NCBI GenBank assembly: GCA_030640495.1
Contig: DAOWJH010000061.1
Coordinates: 1-9,883, forward strand
Source: Dehalococcoidia bacterium
GTDB taxonomy: Bacteria; Chloroflexota; Dehalococcoidia; Dehalococcoidales; DAOWJH01
Length of the DNA: 9,883 nt
Direction of reading: 5' to 3'
Below are positions 1 through 5,861 of this stretch, piece by piece. Numbering within the stretch: position 1 is the first letter of the stretch; every line of letters starts with the position of its first letter. The translations under genes and the position numbers were made by a program. The notes beneath the pieces are model-generated. The model saw nothing but the letters and a program-made list of their open reading frames with translations. It did no database searches and was not told the origin of the DNA.

Positions 1-47
1 ATCGCCTCAATATTATTATATCCCTTTGGTGAGATTGTTTATCAACC

Positions 48-76
48 CTTCGGGCTTGAGCCCTCTAGGGCGAAGC
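48..76. other. Nested stem-loops in the non-coding left edge
   Basis: This stretch can fold in two competing ways. GGGC (52-55) pairs with GCCC (60-63) around a TTGA loop, or the same GCCC (60-63) pairs with GGGC (68-71) around TCTA. The second form can be extended by GCTT (54-57) with AAGC (73-76). An outer CTTCG/CGAAG pair (48-52 with 71-75) is also possible. No coding potential is visible in 1-150. The element lies downstream of argB, which ends at 151 on the minus strand, and next to the palindromic repeat that follows. It may be part of a larger dispersed repeat, a bidirectional terminator or neither. The pairing is read directly; any role is inference. Confidence 0.35.
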
Positions 77-138
77 CTCACCCCTTAATCCCCCTCTCCT
101 TCAAAGGGGAGGGGGAAGTATAGGTTTTGAAGGGGCTT
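77..138. repeat. Dispersed C/G-rich palindromic intergenic repeat, copy A
   Basis: The core is an imperfect palindrome: a C/T-rich arm at 90-101 pairs with a G/A-rich arm at 104-115, with 11 of 12 positions Watson-Crick and one T-G wobble. It is preceded by CTTAATCCC and followed by GAGGGGGAAGT and then GGGGCTT. The same ordered elements recur at 2918-2980, also in the + orientation and also just beyond a gene's stop codon. This suggests a short dispersed, non-autonomous repeat family that settles in intergenic DNA. No transposase or target-site duplication is visible. Two copies are seen here; genome-wide abundance is not known from this window. Confidence 0.55.
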
Positions 139-150
139 TGCCCCTTCAAA
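126..150 (-). terminator. Perfect hairpin directly after the argB stop codon
   Basis: TTTGAAGGGGC (126-136) and GCCCCTTCAAA (140-150) are perfect complements, giving an 11-bp stem with a 3-nt loop. On the minus strand the stem begins at the base right after the argB TAG stop (151-153), where a transcription terminator or 3'-end-stabilising hairpin for the argJ-argB transcript would sit. The U-run normally required of an intrinsic terminator is weak: the minus-strand sequence after the stem is ACCTATAC. A role as an mRNA 3'-end stabiliser is therefore as likely as true termination. Confidence 0.5.
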
Positions 151-945
151 CTACCCCTTATGAACGCTTATCGTTGTGCCAGTGTTGCCTCTCTCCATCT
201 CCCTGAGTAAGGCATGTGGCTGTCTACCATCTATGATGCAGGTAGTTGAGGTGTTAGATAGGGCTTTCAGGCAGGCTTTAATCTTAGGAATCATCCCCCC
301 CGAAGCCACACCTGAAGCCATCAAAGCCTCAGCTTCAGCGGGTGATAGCCGAGGTAGCAACTTGCCTGAGCGGTCACAGATACCAACCACATCGGTTAAA
401 AAGATAAGCCGTTCAGCACTAATAGCGGCAGCAATTTCGCCAGCCACAATATCGCTATTAATGTTAAGCATGCGTATAGTTTCGTCTGGCTTATCAAAAG
501 AACGGAGACTGATGGGGGCAACTACCGGGATATAGTTTGCCTGTAACAGAACCTCTACAGGAGTAAGGTCTATCTTGGCTACCGAACCGACATAGCCCAG
601 CTCTATACCCTTAATCCTGCCTTGAATAAAAGCCCCATCTACGCCGCTAATACCTACCGCCTGACCGCCCAAGCCATTGATAGCGGCTACAATCTCCTTG
701 TTGGCTAAGCCAGCTAGCACTGAAATCACCACCTCAAGGGTCGCCCTATCAGTTACCCGTTCGCCCTGGACAAATCTAGTGGAGATACCTTGCCTGGTGA
801 GCCACTCAGTTATTAATTTACCACCACCATGCACTATAACCAATGGTTTGCCTTGGTGCTGGAGATAAACTATATCCTCAGTAGTAGTATCCTGACTACC
901 TAAGGTAGCTCCACCGAGCTTAATCACGATAACTTTATCTAGCAT
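151..945 (-). CDS. argB: Acetylglutamate kinase (ArgB)
   Basis: The product (264 aa) phosphorylates N-acetyl-L-glutamate with ATP, the second step of arginine synthesis, in the cytosol. It has the amino-acid-kinase fold signature: KLGG at residues 9-12 (ATP phosphate contact), VHGGG at 38-42, the substrate arginine in the GERVTD segment (Arg63), NINSD at 161-165, LTDVVG at 183-188 and GGMIPK at 216-221 with the catalytic-site lysine. It ends with the usual GTTI stretch. Length is normal for the short class. The KLGG motif lies only nine residues from the start, so the N-terminal helix found in arginine-inhibited acetylglutamate kinases is absent, which suggests an arginine-insensitive enzyme (inference). 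The ATG start has only a modest ribosome site (AGGG about 7 nt upstream). argJ lies 73 bp upstream on the same strand, probably in the same transcript. argC is not adjacent. Confidence 0.95.
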   Translation of the reverse strand: MLDKVIVIKLGGATLGSQDTTTEDIVYLQHQGKPLVIVHGGGKLITEWLTRQGISTRFVQGERVTDRATLEVVISVLAGLANKEIVAAINGLGGQAVGISGVDGAFIQGRIKGIELGYVGSVAKIDLTPVEVLLQANYIPVVAPISLRSFDKPDETIRMLNINSDIVAGEIAAAISAERLIFLTDVVGICDRSGKLLPRLSPAEAEALMASGVASGGMIPKIKACLKALSNTSTTCIIDGRQPHALLREMERGNTGTTISVHKG

Positions 946-1018
946 TTGGTAACCCTATCCCCCTACGACTCCCTTAGCTAATAACCCGAACAGGTTTTAA
1001 TTTTCTAGAACATCCACA

Positions 1019-2233
1019 TTAAGTGGTATATTGGCTGTTAATAGTTACATATTCTTCGGACAGGTCACAACCCCAAGCGGTAGCGGCTGCGCTTCGCAAA
1101 TTAAGGTTTAAGTCTATAGATACCTCACTTCCCCTCAGTGCTTCTACTACACTCTCCTTATCAAAGGGCAAGGGTCTACCCCCCTTTACCACACAAATAC
1201 CCCCGAGGTGAAGGTCAATCTTTGATTCCACCACCTCCACCCCACTCCGCCCTACCGCCGCCATAATCCGTCCCCAATTGGGGTCGCTGCCGTGCACTGC
1301 CGCCTTCACCAGGGGTGAGCCTACTATGGTTCGGGCAGCTAACCTTGCCTCAGCAACACTAGATGCCCGGCTAACAGTAACCTCAATCAGCTTGCTGGCT
1401 CCCTCACCATCGCTGGCGATGGATTTAGCCAGATAGATACAAACCTGGTCAAGGGCTTGCTGAAAAGCATCAGCTAGCCTGGAGTCTTGTTTAATCACCT
1501 CATTGCTGCCCGCCAGCCCGTTAGCCATTATCAGCACCATATCACTAGGACTGGTATCCCCATCAATTGAAACCATATTAAAGGAATTATCTACCGCCTG
1601 CCGTAGCGTTAGTCTAAGAAAATCTATGTCCACGGCGGCATCAGTGGTTAAGAAACAAAGCATAGTAGCCAGATTAGGATGAATCATCCCCGAGCCTTTG
1701 GTTACCCCACCAATGATAAACCCACTGCCACCAACCATGGCAGCTATCTCTTTAGGCACAGTATCAGTGGTCATCATCGCCTTTATCAGCGAATGACCGC
1801 CATCGGTAGAAGGAATAATCTGTCCTATACCAGCTCTTATTAGCTTCATAGGTAGCCGATGCCCAATCACCCCGGTACTAGCCACCAGAACATCCTCAGG
1901 TGATGCCCCGACTCTCTCAGCAGTCAGAGCTGCCATCTCAGCAGCATCGGCAAGACCCTGCTCGCCAGTGCAGGCATTGGCACAGCCACTATTTACCACT
2001 ACTGCCACCGCTCTCCCTCTTTGTAACCGCTGCTGAGACAAAACTACCGGTGCTGCCTTGATTCTATTAGTTGTAAATACACCAGTAGCCACACAGGGGG
2101 CTTCAGAAATGAGGATGCCCAGGTCTAAAACATCCGTAGCCCTTTTCTTTATCCCGGCATAGGTAGCACCAGCCTGAAACCCCTTGGGCGAGGTAACCGT
2201 GCCCTCGGGGATAAACTCAATTTTAGCTTCCAT
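1019..2233 (-). CDS. argJ: Bifunctional ornithine acetyltransferase / N-acetylglutamate synthase (ArgJ)
   Basis: The product (404 aa, normal length) moves the acetyl group from N2-acetylornithine to glutamate, recycling acetate in the cyclic arginine pathway; many family members can also use acetyl-CoA. ArgJ is made as a precursor that cuts itself into alpha and beta chains. The cut site is visible as KGSGMIHPNLAT-MLCF, with Thr190 as the new N-terminal nucleophile. The oxyanion-hole motif STGVIG is at 119-124. TVTSPKGFQAGA at 12-23 is the typical N-terminus, and the C-terminus closes with the family's YVTIN..Y ending, so the gene is complete. Whether this copy is mono- or bifunctional cannot be read from sequence. 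The ATG has no Shine-Dalgarno sequence, and a strong promoter -10 lies almost on top of it, so the transcript may be nearly leaderless. It is the first gene of the argJ-argB unit. Confidence 0.95.
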   Translation of the reverse strand: MEAKIEFIPEGTVTSPKGFQAGATYAGIKKRATDVLDLGILISEAPCVATGVFTTNRIKAAPVVLSQQRLQRGRAVAVVVNSGCANACTGEQGLADAAEMAALTAERVGASPEDVLVASTGVIGHRLPMKLIRAGIGQIIPSTDGGHSLIKAMMTTDTVPKEIAAMVGGSGFIIGGVTKGSGMIHPNLATMLCFLTTDAAVDIDFLRLTLRQAVDNSFNMVSIDGDTSPSDMVLIMANGLAGSNEVIKQDSRLADAFQQALDQVCIYLAKSIASDGEGASKLIEVTVSRASSVAEARLAARTIVGSPLVKAAVHGSDPNWGRIMAAVGRSGVEVVESKIDLHLGGICVVKGGRPLPFDKESVVEALRGSEVSIDLNLNLRSAAATAWGCDLSEEYVTINSQYTT

Positions 2234-2243
2234 TGTTAATTAA

Positions 2244-2273
2244 ACTATAGCATACTCCATATAGCTAGGGCAA
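2244..2273 (-). promoter_or_regulatory. Extended -10 promoter for argJ-argB
   Basis: On the minus strand, TATAGT (2249-2244) is preceded by TGC, giving the extended -10 form TGnTATAGT, with TTGCCC (2273-2268) 18 bp further upstream as a -35 candidate. A start of transcription about 7 nt past the -10 would fall near 2237, leaving only about 4 nt before the argJ ATG at 2233. This agrees with the lack of a ribosome binding site there. The promoter is read by eye. Confidence 0.5.
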
Positions 2274-2312
2274 CGAGATTATTTACCATATATGGCAAAG
2301 GCCCGCCTCCAG

Positions 2313-2321
2313 TGGTAGAAT
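2313..2321 (+). promoter_or_regulatory. Extended -10 promoter for the PK-C-like gene
   Basis: TGGTAGAAT fits the extended -10 pattern TGnTATAAT with one mismatch. Upstream, -35 identity is poor (TGGCAA at 2293-2298), which extended -10 promoters tolerate. Transcription would begin near 2328, just before the AAGGAGG ribosome site at 2329-2335. This makes the in-frame GTG at 2312 an unlikely start, because it lies upstream of the predicted transcript. A 10-bp palindrome, CCATATATGG, is at 2286-2295. Confidence 0.4.
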
Positions 2322-2347
2322 GTTTAACAAGGAGGTTTGGAATAGTA

Positions 2348-2911
2348 ATGGAATTAAAGACAGTCTATTTTGAAAATCCAGGCAGAGAGAATACTGAGGC
2401 GGTGCTCCGTATTGTTAAACAGCGAGCTGAGGAGCTGGGTATCAATACGATTCTGGTGGCATCCACCAAAGGTAATACTGCGGTAAGGGCTATGGATGTC
2501 CTTCAAGGGTTAAGGGTTATTATAGTAACCCATGTTACCGGCTTCCGTGCCCCCGATACTCAGGAATTCACCGAGGAGAGCAGGAAAATAGTTGAGGACA
2601 AGGGGGGCATAATACTGACTACTGCCCATGCCTTTGCTGGACTGAGCCGCGCCATGCGCCACAAGTACAATATGTATGTCTGGGGGGAGGTAATCGCCGA
2701 TACGCTGCGCATTTTTGGTCAGGGGATGAAGGTTGCCTGTGAGATACCCCTGATGGCGGCTGACAGTGGTCTGGTGAGCACTGATGAGGATGTTATCTCT
2801 ATAGCTGGTGATAGCCGAGGCGCTGATACCGCAGTAGTGCTCAGGCCGGTAAATACCGACAAATTTTTTGACCTCAAGGTTAAAGAGGTTCTGTGCAAGC
2901 CTCACTTTTAG
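2348..2911 (+). CDS. Stand-alone pyruvate kinase C-terminal (alpha/beta) domain protein
   Basis: The predicted product is 187 aa and spans about one domain. It resembles the archaeal proteins AF0103 and MTH1675, which have the fold of the pyruvate kinase C-terminal regulatory domain but no catalytic barrel (recognised from memory). Conserved-looking stretches are YFENPGRENTE at 7-17, VASTKGNTA at 37-45, THVTGFRAP at 61-69, the GQGMKVACEIPLMAADSGL run at 124-142 and GADTAVVL at 158-165. There is no signal peptide or membrane segment, so it is cytosolic. The function of this family is not established; a nucleotide or phosphometabolite sensor is only a guess. I chose ATG 2348, preceded by AAGGAGG 12 nt upstream, over the in-frame GTG at 2312. 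It has its own promoter, and the repeat/terminator-like region after it separates it from the Wood-Ljungdahl operon. Confidence 0.8.
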   Translation: MELKTVYFENPGRENTEAVLRIVKQRAEELGINTILVASTKGNTAVRAMDVLQGLRVIIVTHVTGFRAPDTQEFTEESRKIVEDKGGIILTTAHAFAGLSRAMRHKYNMYVWGEVIADTLRIFGQGMKVACEIPLMAADSGLVSTDEDVISIAGDSRGADTAVVLRPVNTDKFFDLKVKEVLCKPHF

Positions 2912-2917
2912 GAGTTG

Positions 2918-2980
2918 TGACCCCACCCGCTTAATCCCTCCTCCTTAGGAAGGAGAGGGGGAAGTTTTTTGACGGGGCTT
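2918..2980. repeat. Dispersed palindromic repeat, copy B, with terminator-like stem
   Basis: This copy has the same ordered elements as 77-138: a CTTAATCCC lead, a C/T-rich arm against a G/A-rich arm, GAGGGGGAAGT, then GGGGCTT. The central stem is CTCCTT (2941-2946) with AAGGAG (2950-2955), extended across a mismatch by CCC/GGG. A run of six T (2965-2970) follows within ten bases, so on the + strand it could end transcription of the preceding gene, although the T-run is not directly against the stem. It starts only 7 bases after that gene's stop codon. Confidence 0.5.
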
Positions 2981-3013
2981 AAAGCGAGATGAGCTAGTTC
3001 AGATAGATGGGTG

Positions 3014-3031
3014 ACACTATAATAATAGTGT
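3014..3031. promoter_or_regulatory. Small perfect palindrome, possible operator
   Basis: ACACTAT (3014-3020) and ATAGTGT (3025-3031) are perfect inverted repeats around AATA. The centre reads TATAAT (3018-3023), identical to the -10 consensus, but no good -35 lies 16-18 bp upstream. It could be a regulator binding site, a weak promoter or both. Only the symmetry is certain. Confidence 0.3.
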
Positions 3032-3104
3032 TATCATGAGAATAATAAGTGGTACAGTTTCTGGGGTTTCTCGTCTGTCAAGAGTTGGGAACGAGCACAA
3101 TAAC

Positions 3105-3133
3105 TTGACTCCTTACTCAATTTAGTGTTAAAT
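3105..3133 (+). promoter_or_regulatory. Sigma-70-like promoter for the cooC-fhs-acs operon
   Basis: TTGACT (3105-3110) and TTAAAT (3128-3133) are separated by 17 bp. The -35 matches five of six consensus bases and the -10 four of six; a TG just before the -10 may help. Transcription would begin near 3140, giving a leader of about 85 nt that contains the hairpin at 3171-3199. It is the best promoter I can find ahead of cooC, and no comparable one is visible in the short gaps after fhs. Confidence 0.45.
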
Positions 3134-3170
3134 TTAATTTTGGTGTTAATAGATAACGCGATTTGTTGAG

Positions 3171-3199
3171 GCTGAGTGCTTTTTCCAAAAAGGCTCGGC
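3171..3199 (+). promoter_or_regulatory. Leader hairpin ahead of cooC
   Basis: GCTGAG (3171-3176) can pair with CTCGGC (3194-3199, one G-U), and TTTTT (3180-3184) with AAAAA (3187-3191), separated by a small TGC/GG internal loop. It lies in the predicted mRNA leader about 25 nt before the cooC start. It does not match any riboswitch class I can recall. It could be an attenuator or simply an mRNA stability element. Confidence 0.3.
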
Positions 3200-3224
3200 T
3201 TTACTATGGCAAAAGAGGGTCTAG

Positions 3225-4013
3225 ATGAAGATTGCCATTAGTGGTAAAGGAGGGGTAGGGAAGACGTTGCTAGCTTCTCTTCTTTCTAAGACATTCGCTG
3301 AGTCTGGTTACTCTGTTATAGCTATAGATGCTGACCCTGATTCCAATCTAGCTGCTAGTCTTGGTTTTCCCCATTCTGAAAAGATAGCTCCTATATCTGA
3401 GATGAGCGACCTTATTGCAGAAAGAACAGGGACACGACCTGGTCAAGTGGCACCTTATTACAGGCTAAATCCCAAAGTCGGTGATTTGCTCGAGAAGTAT
3501 GCTTTTGAATATAACGGAATCAGATTAATGGTGATGGGGCGAATTAAGAAGGGAGGCAGCGGTTGTTATTGCCCGGAAAATGCTTTATTACAAGCCCTGG
3601 TTATTCATCTACTCCTGTCAAGAAATGAGGTGGTTATTTTGGATATGGAGGCTGGAATTGAGCACTTAGGACGGGCAACAGCTAGGGCAGTAGATAAACT
3701 GATTGTAGTGGTGGAACCAGGTAGGCGAAGTGTCGAAACAGCTTATAAAATCGACAAGCTAGCCAAGGATATTGGTTTATCAAGTATCGCCATAGTAGGA
3801 AACAAGATTCGGAGCCAGGCAGAGAAGGAGTTTTTGACTTCTAGTTTGTCTGGCTTTGACTTCCTCGGTTTTATCCCTTATGACCAAGCAATAATAGAAG
3901 CCGATCTTGCTAATCTTTCCCTTCTTGATTCCAGCCAGCAGATTATCAATGAAGTGAGAAATGTCTATCAAGCTTTGTTATCCACAATTCAGGCACCAAG
4001 TAAAATAAAGTAG
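3225..4013 (+). CDS. cooC: CooC-type nickel-insertion ATPase for CO dehydrogenase
   Basis: The product (262 aa, typical length) belongs to the MinD/ParA-like ATPases that help load nickel into the active site of Ni-CO dehydrogenase, or of acetyl-CoA synthase for the AcsF branch. The deviant Walker A motif GKGGVGKT is at residues 7-14, DADPDSNLA at 35-43 is the typical next motif, and ILDMEAGIEHLGR at 138-150 contains the Walker B aspartate. The CxC pair (Cys114, Cys116 in GSGCYCPEN) is where CooC dimers bind nickel or zinc. It is soluble and cytosolic. The ATG has AGAGGG five bases upstream. It is the first gene of the operon, 47 bp before fhs, and a CO dehydrogenase gene lies at the far end, so it should serve that enzyme. 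CooC1 and AcsF cannot be told apart by eye. Confidence 0.9.
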   Translation: MKIAISGKGGVGKTLLASLLSKTFAESGYSVIAIDADPDSNLAASLGFPHSEKIAPISEMSDLIAERTGTRPGQVAPYYRLNPKVGDLLEKYAFEYNGIRLMVMGRIKKGGSGCYCPENALLQALVIHLLLSRNEVVILDMEAGIEHLGRATARAVDKLIVVVEPGRRSVETAYKIDKLAKDIGLSSIAIVGNKIRSQAEKEFLTSSLSGFDFLGFIPYDQAIIEADLANLSLLDSSQQIINEVRNVYQALLSTIQAPSKIK

Positions 4014-4019
4014 TCAGAA

Positions 4020-4064
4020 AGGTTTCAATGGGGAATCCTTAAATAATAAAGGAGGTTTCAATGG
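4020..4064 (+). repeat. Duplicated ribosome-site/start-codon segment before fhs
   Basis: AGGTTTCAATGG occurs at 4020-4031 and again at 4053-4064, 33 bp apart. The second copy is the real fhs start, with AAGGAGG ahead of it. The first carries an in-frame ATG (4028) that reads only Met-Gly-Asn-Pro before TAA. It looks like a small tandem duplication of the start region that left a four-codon upstream ORF. Confidence 0.5.
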
Positions 4065-5824
4065 CTTACGACGCGGTAAAGATGAAGGATTGGCAGATTG
4101 CAGAAGCTGCCGAAGAAAACATGCCAACGCCAGATGAGTGGCGGGAAAAACTAAATCTACAAAAGGATGAGGTAATTCCTTTCGGGAGACTATCCCGGCT
4201 CGACTTCTTGAAGATAATTGAGCGCCTCAAGGACAAACCAGACGGCAAATACATTGAAGTGACCGCCATAACCCCCACACCATTAGGTGAGGGGAAGACT
4301 ACAACCGCAATGGGTCTTCTGGAGGGTATGGGTAAGCGGGGACTGAATGTGGGTGGCTGTATTCGCCAGCCCTCAGGCGGTCCCACCATGAACATCAAGG
4401 GAACTGCTGCCGGCGGTGGCAACGCATTAATTATCCCCCTAACTGATTTTTCTATGGGGCTGGCCGGTGACATCAACGATATCACCAATGCCCATAACCT
4501 AGCCATGGTTGCCCTTACCAGTAGAATGCAGCACGAGCGTAACTACGATGATGAGCAACTGGCTAAGCGCAGCCGGATGCGTCGCTTAGATGTTGACCCC
4601 TCTAGAGTAGAGATGGGCTGGGTTATAGACTTTTGTGCCCAGAGCCTCAGGAGTATCATTATCGGCATCGGCGGGCGCATGGATGGCTTCCTGATGCAAT
4701 CTAAGTTCGCCATCACCGTAAGTTCCGAGCTTATGGCTACGCTATCAATTGTCAGGGATTTAGCCGACCTGCGGGAAAGACTGGATAACATTACCGTAGC
4801 TTACGACAAGAAAGGTAATCCTGTTACCACCGGCGACCTGGAGGTAGGTGGTGCCATGACTGCCTGGATGCGCAACACCATTAACCCCACTTTAATGTGT
4901 ACTGTTGAGTATCAGCCATGCATGGTACACGCTGGTCCATTTGCTAATATCGCTGTAGGCCAGTCCTCCATCATTGGTGACCGCGTTGGACTGAAGTTGT
5001 TTGATTACCACGTTACTGAGAGCGGCTTCGCTGCCGATATCGGCTTTGAGAAATTCTGGAATGTCAAGTGCCGCTATAGCGGTCTCAAACCACATGTCTC
5101 AGTACTCACCACCACTATTCGGGCACTGAAGATGCACGGTGGTGGGCCCAGGGTTGTAGCTGGTCTGCCTCTGTCCGATGACTACACTAAAGAGAACCTA
5201 GGACTCTTGGAGAAGGGCCTACCCAATATGGTGCATCATATCAATACCATTAGGCAATCCGGTATGAATCCGGTAGTGTGCATCAATAGCTTCCATACTG
5301 ACACAAAGGATGAGATTGCCATGGTGCGGAAGGCAGCCGAGGCAGCTGGGGCACGTTGCGCTGTGAGCACCCACTGGGCTAATGGTGGTGATGGAGCTCT
5401 AGAACTGGCTGATGCCGTCAAGGACGCTTGTGAAGATAAGTCTGATTTTAAATTCCTGTATCCTATGGAAATGAAGCTGAGAGATAGGGTTGACAAGATT
5501 GCCAAAGTGGTCTATGGGGCTGATGGTGCGTCTTGGGCCCCTGAAGCTGAGGCCAAAGCCAAGAGATTTGAGTCTGACTCCAAGTATGATGACTATGCTA
5601 CCATGATGGTAAAGACTCATCTGAGTCTCACCCACGACCCGTCAATCAAAGGTGTTCCCAAGGGTTGGACCTTGCCCATCCGTGACGTTTTGATTTATTC
5701 TGGGGCTAAATTCCTATGCCCCTGCGCTGGGGCCATCAGCCTGATGCCAGGGACTTCTTCTGATCCCGCTTATCGAGGGGTCGATGTAGATGTGAAAACA
5801 GGAAAGGTCAGCGGTATATTTTAG
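4061..5824 (+). CDS. fhs: Formate-tetrahydrofolate ligase (10-formyl-THF synthetase), divergent
   Basis: The enzyme joins formate to tetrahydrofolate with ATP, giving 10-formyl-THF, the first folate-bound step of the methyl branch; it is cytosolic and usually a tetramer. The P-loop is TPLGEGKTT at residues 73-81, followed by the RQPSGGP segment (Arg102), KGTAAGGG at 113-120 and AGDINDIT at 135-142. IRALKMHGGGP and MPGT near the C-terminus are also family marks. At 587 aa it is about 30 longer than common bacterial enzymes. Several usually strict motifs are altered: TGDIHAIT reads AGDINDIT, REPSLGP reads RQPSGGP, and the C-terminal region has Cys-Pro-Cys. The P-loop with Leu and the RQPS form resemble eukaryotic C1-THF synthase. 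I still expect activity because the ATP site is intact. The start has an excellent AAAGGAGG site. The gene lies between cooC and the RACo gene. Confidence 0.92.
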   Translation: MAYDAVKMKDWQIAEAAEENMPTPDEWREKLNLQKDEVIPFGRLSRLDFLKIIERLKDKPDGKYIEVTAITPTPLGEGKTTTAMGLLEGMGKRGLNVGGCIRQPSGGPTMNIKGTAAGGGNALIIPLTDFSMGLAGDINDITNAHNLAMVALTSRMQHERNYDDEQLAKRSRMRRLDVDPSRVEMGWVIDFCAQSLRSIIIGIGGRMDGFLMQSKFAITVSSELMATLSIVRDLADLRERLDNITVAYDKKGNPVTTGDLEVGGAMTAWMRNTINPTLMCTVEYQPCMVHAGPFANIAVGQSSIIGDRVGLKLFDYHVTESGFAADIGFEKFWNVKCRYSGLKPHVSVLTTTIRALKMHGGGPRVVAGLPLSDDYTKENLGLLEKGLPNMVHHINTIRQSGMNPVVCINSFHTDTKDEIAMVRKAAEAAGARCAVSTHWANGGDGALELADAVKDACEDKSDFKFLYPMEMKLRDRVDKIAKVVYGADGASWAPEAEAKAKRFESDSKYDDYATMMVKTHLSLTHDPSIKGVPKGWTLPIRDVLIYSGAKFLCPCAGAISLMPGTSSDPAYRGVDVDVKTGKVSGIF

Positions 5825-5827
5825 TAT

Positions 5828-5856
5828 TTCCTTTGTGGTGCTTGATAACACAGGAA
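5828..5856 (+). promoter_or_regulatory. Hairpin that could mask the ribosome site of the RACo gene
   Basis: TTCC-TT-TGTG (5828-5837) can pair with CACAGGAA (5849-5856), giving 8 bp with a two-base bulge and an 11-nt loop. The right arm includes GGAA of the ribosome site that precedes ATG 5862. In the fhs-RACo spacer this could lower translation of the activator relative to fhs. The pairing is seen; the effect is inferred. Confidence 0.3.
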
Positions 5857-5861
5857 GTTAG

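Larger units (their letters stand above)
2912..3224 (+). other. 313-base gene-free region upstream of the Wood-Ljungdahl operon
   Basis: I find no convincing reading frame here on either strand. In order it holds the palindromic repeat with terminator-like stem, an ACACTAT/ATAGTGT palindrome, a sigma-70-like promoter, two GTGTTAA direct repeats (3125-3131 and 3143-3149, 18 bp apart start to start), the palindrome TTAAATTTAA (3128-3137) over the promoter -10, and a leader hairpin. The start of the long plus-strand operon makes this the obvious place for its control. Confidence 0.6.

Noticed and set aside
1..150. CRISPR array, tRNA or insertion-sequence end at the left edge
   Set aside because: There are no regularly spaced direct repeats, no cloverleaf and no transposase; only short inverted repeats are present.
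2286..2295. CCATATATGG as a regulator site
   Set aside because: A single short A/T-rich palindrome is expected by chance and has no partner copy in the window.
2312..2347. GTG start for the PK-C-like protein, adding 12 residues
   Set aside because: The ribosome site AAGGAGG and the promoter -10 lie inside that extension, and the remembered family N-terminus aligns with ATG 2348.
2510..2926. Antisense frame of 138 codons over the PK-C-like gene
   Set aside because: The sense frame matches a known family over its whole length; the antisense has no recognisable features.
3171..3199. A tetrahydrofolate, cobalamin or other known riboswitch ahead of the operon
   Set aside because: The leader is short and I see none of the conserved cores of those classes; only a simple interrupted hairpin is present.
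4066..5635. Several antisense reading frames across fhs (67-146 codons)
   Set aside because: They mirror the codon pattern of a clearly real gene and show no family motifs or ribosome sites.
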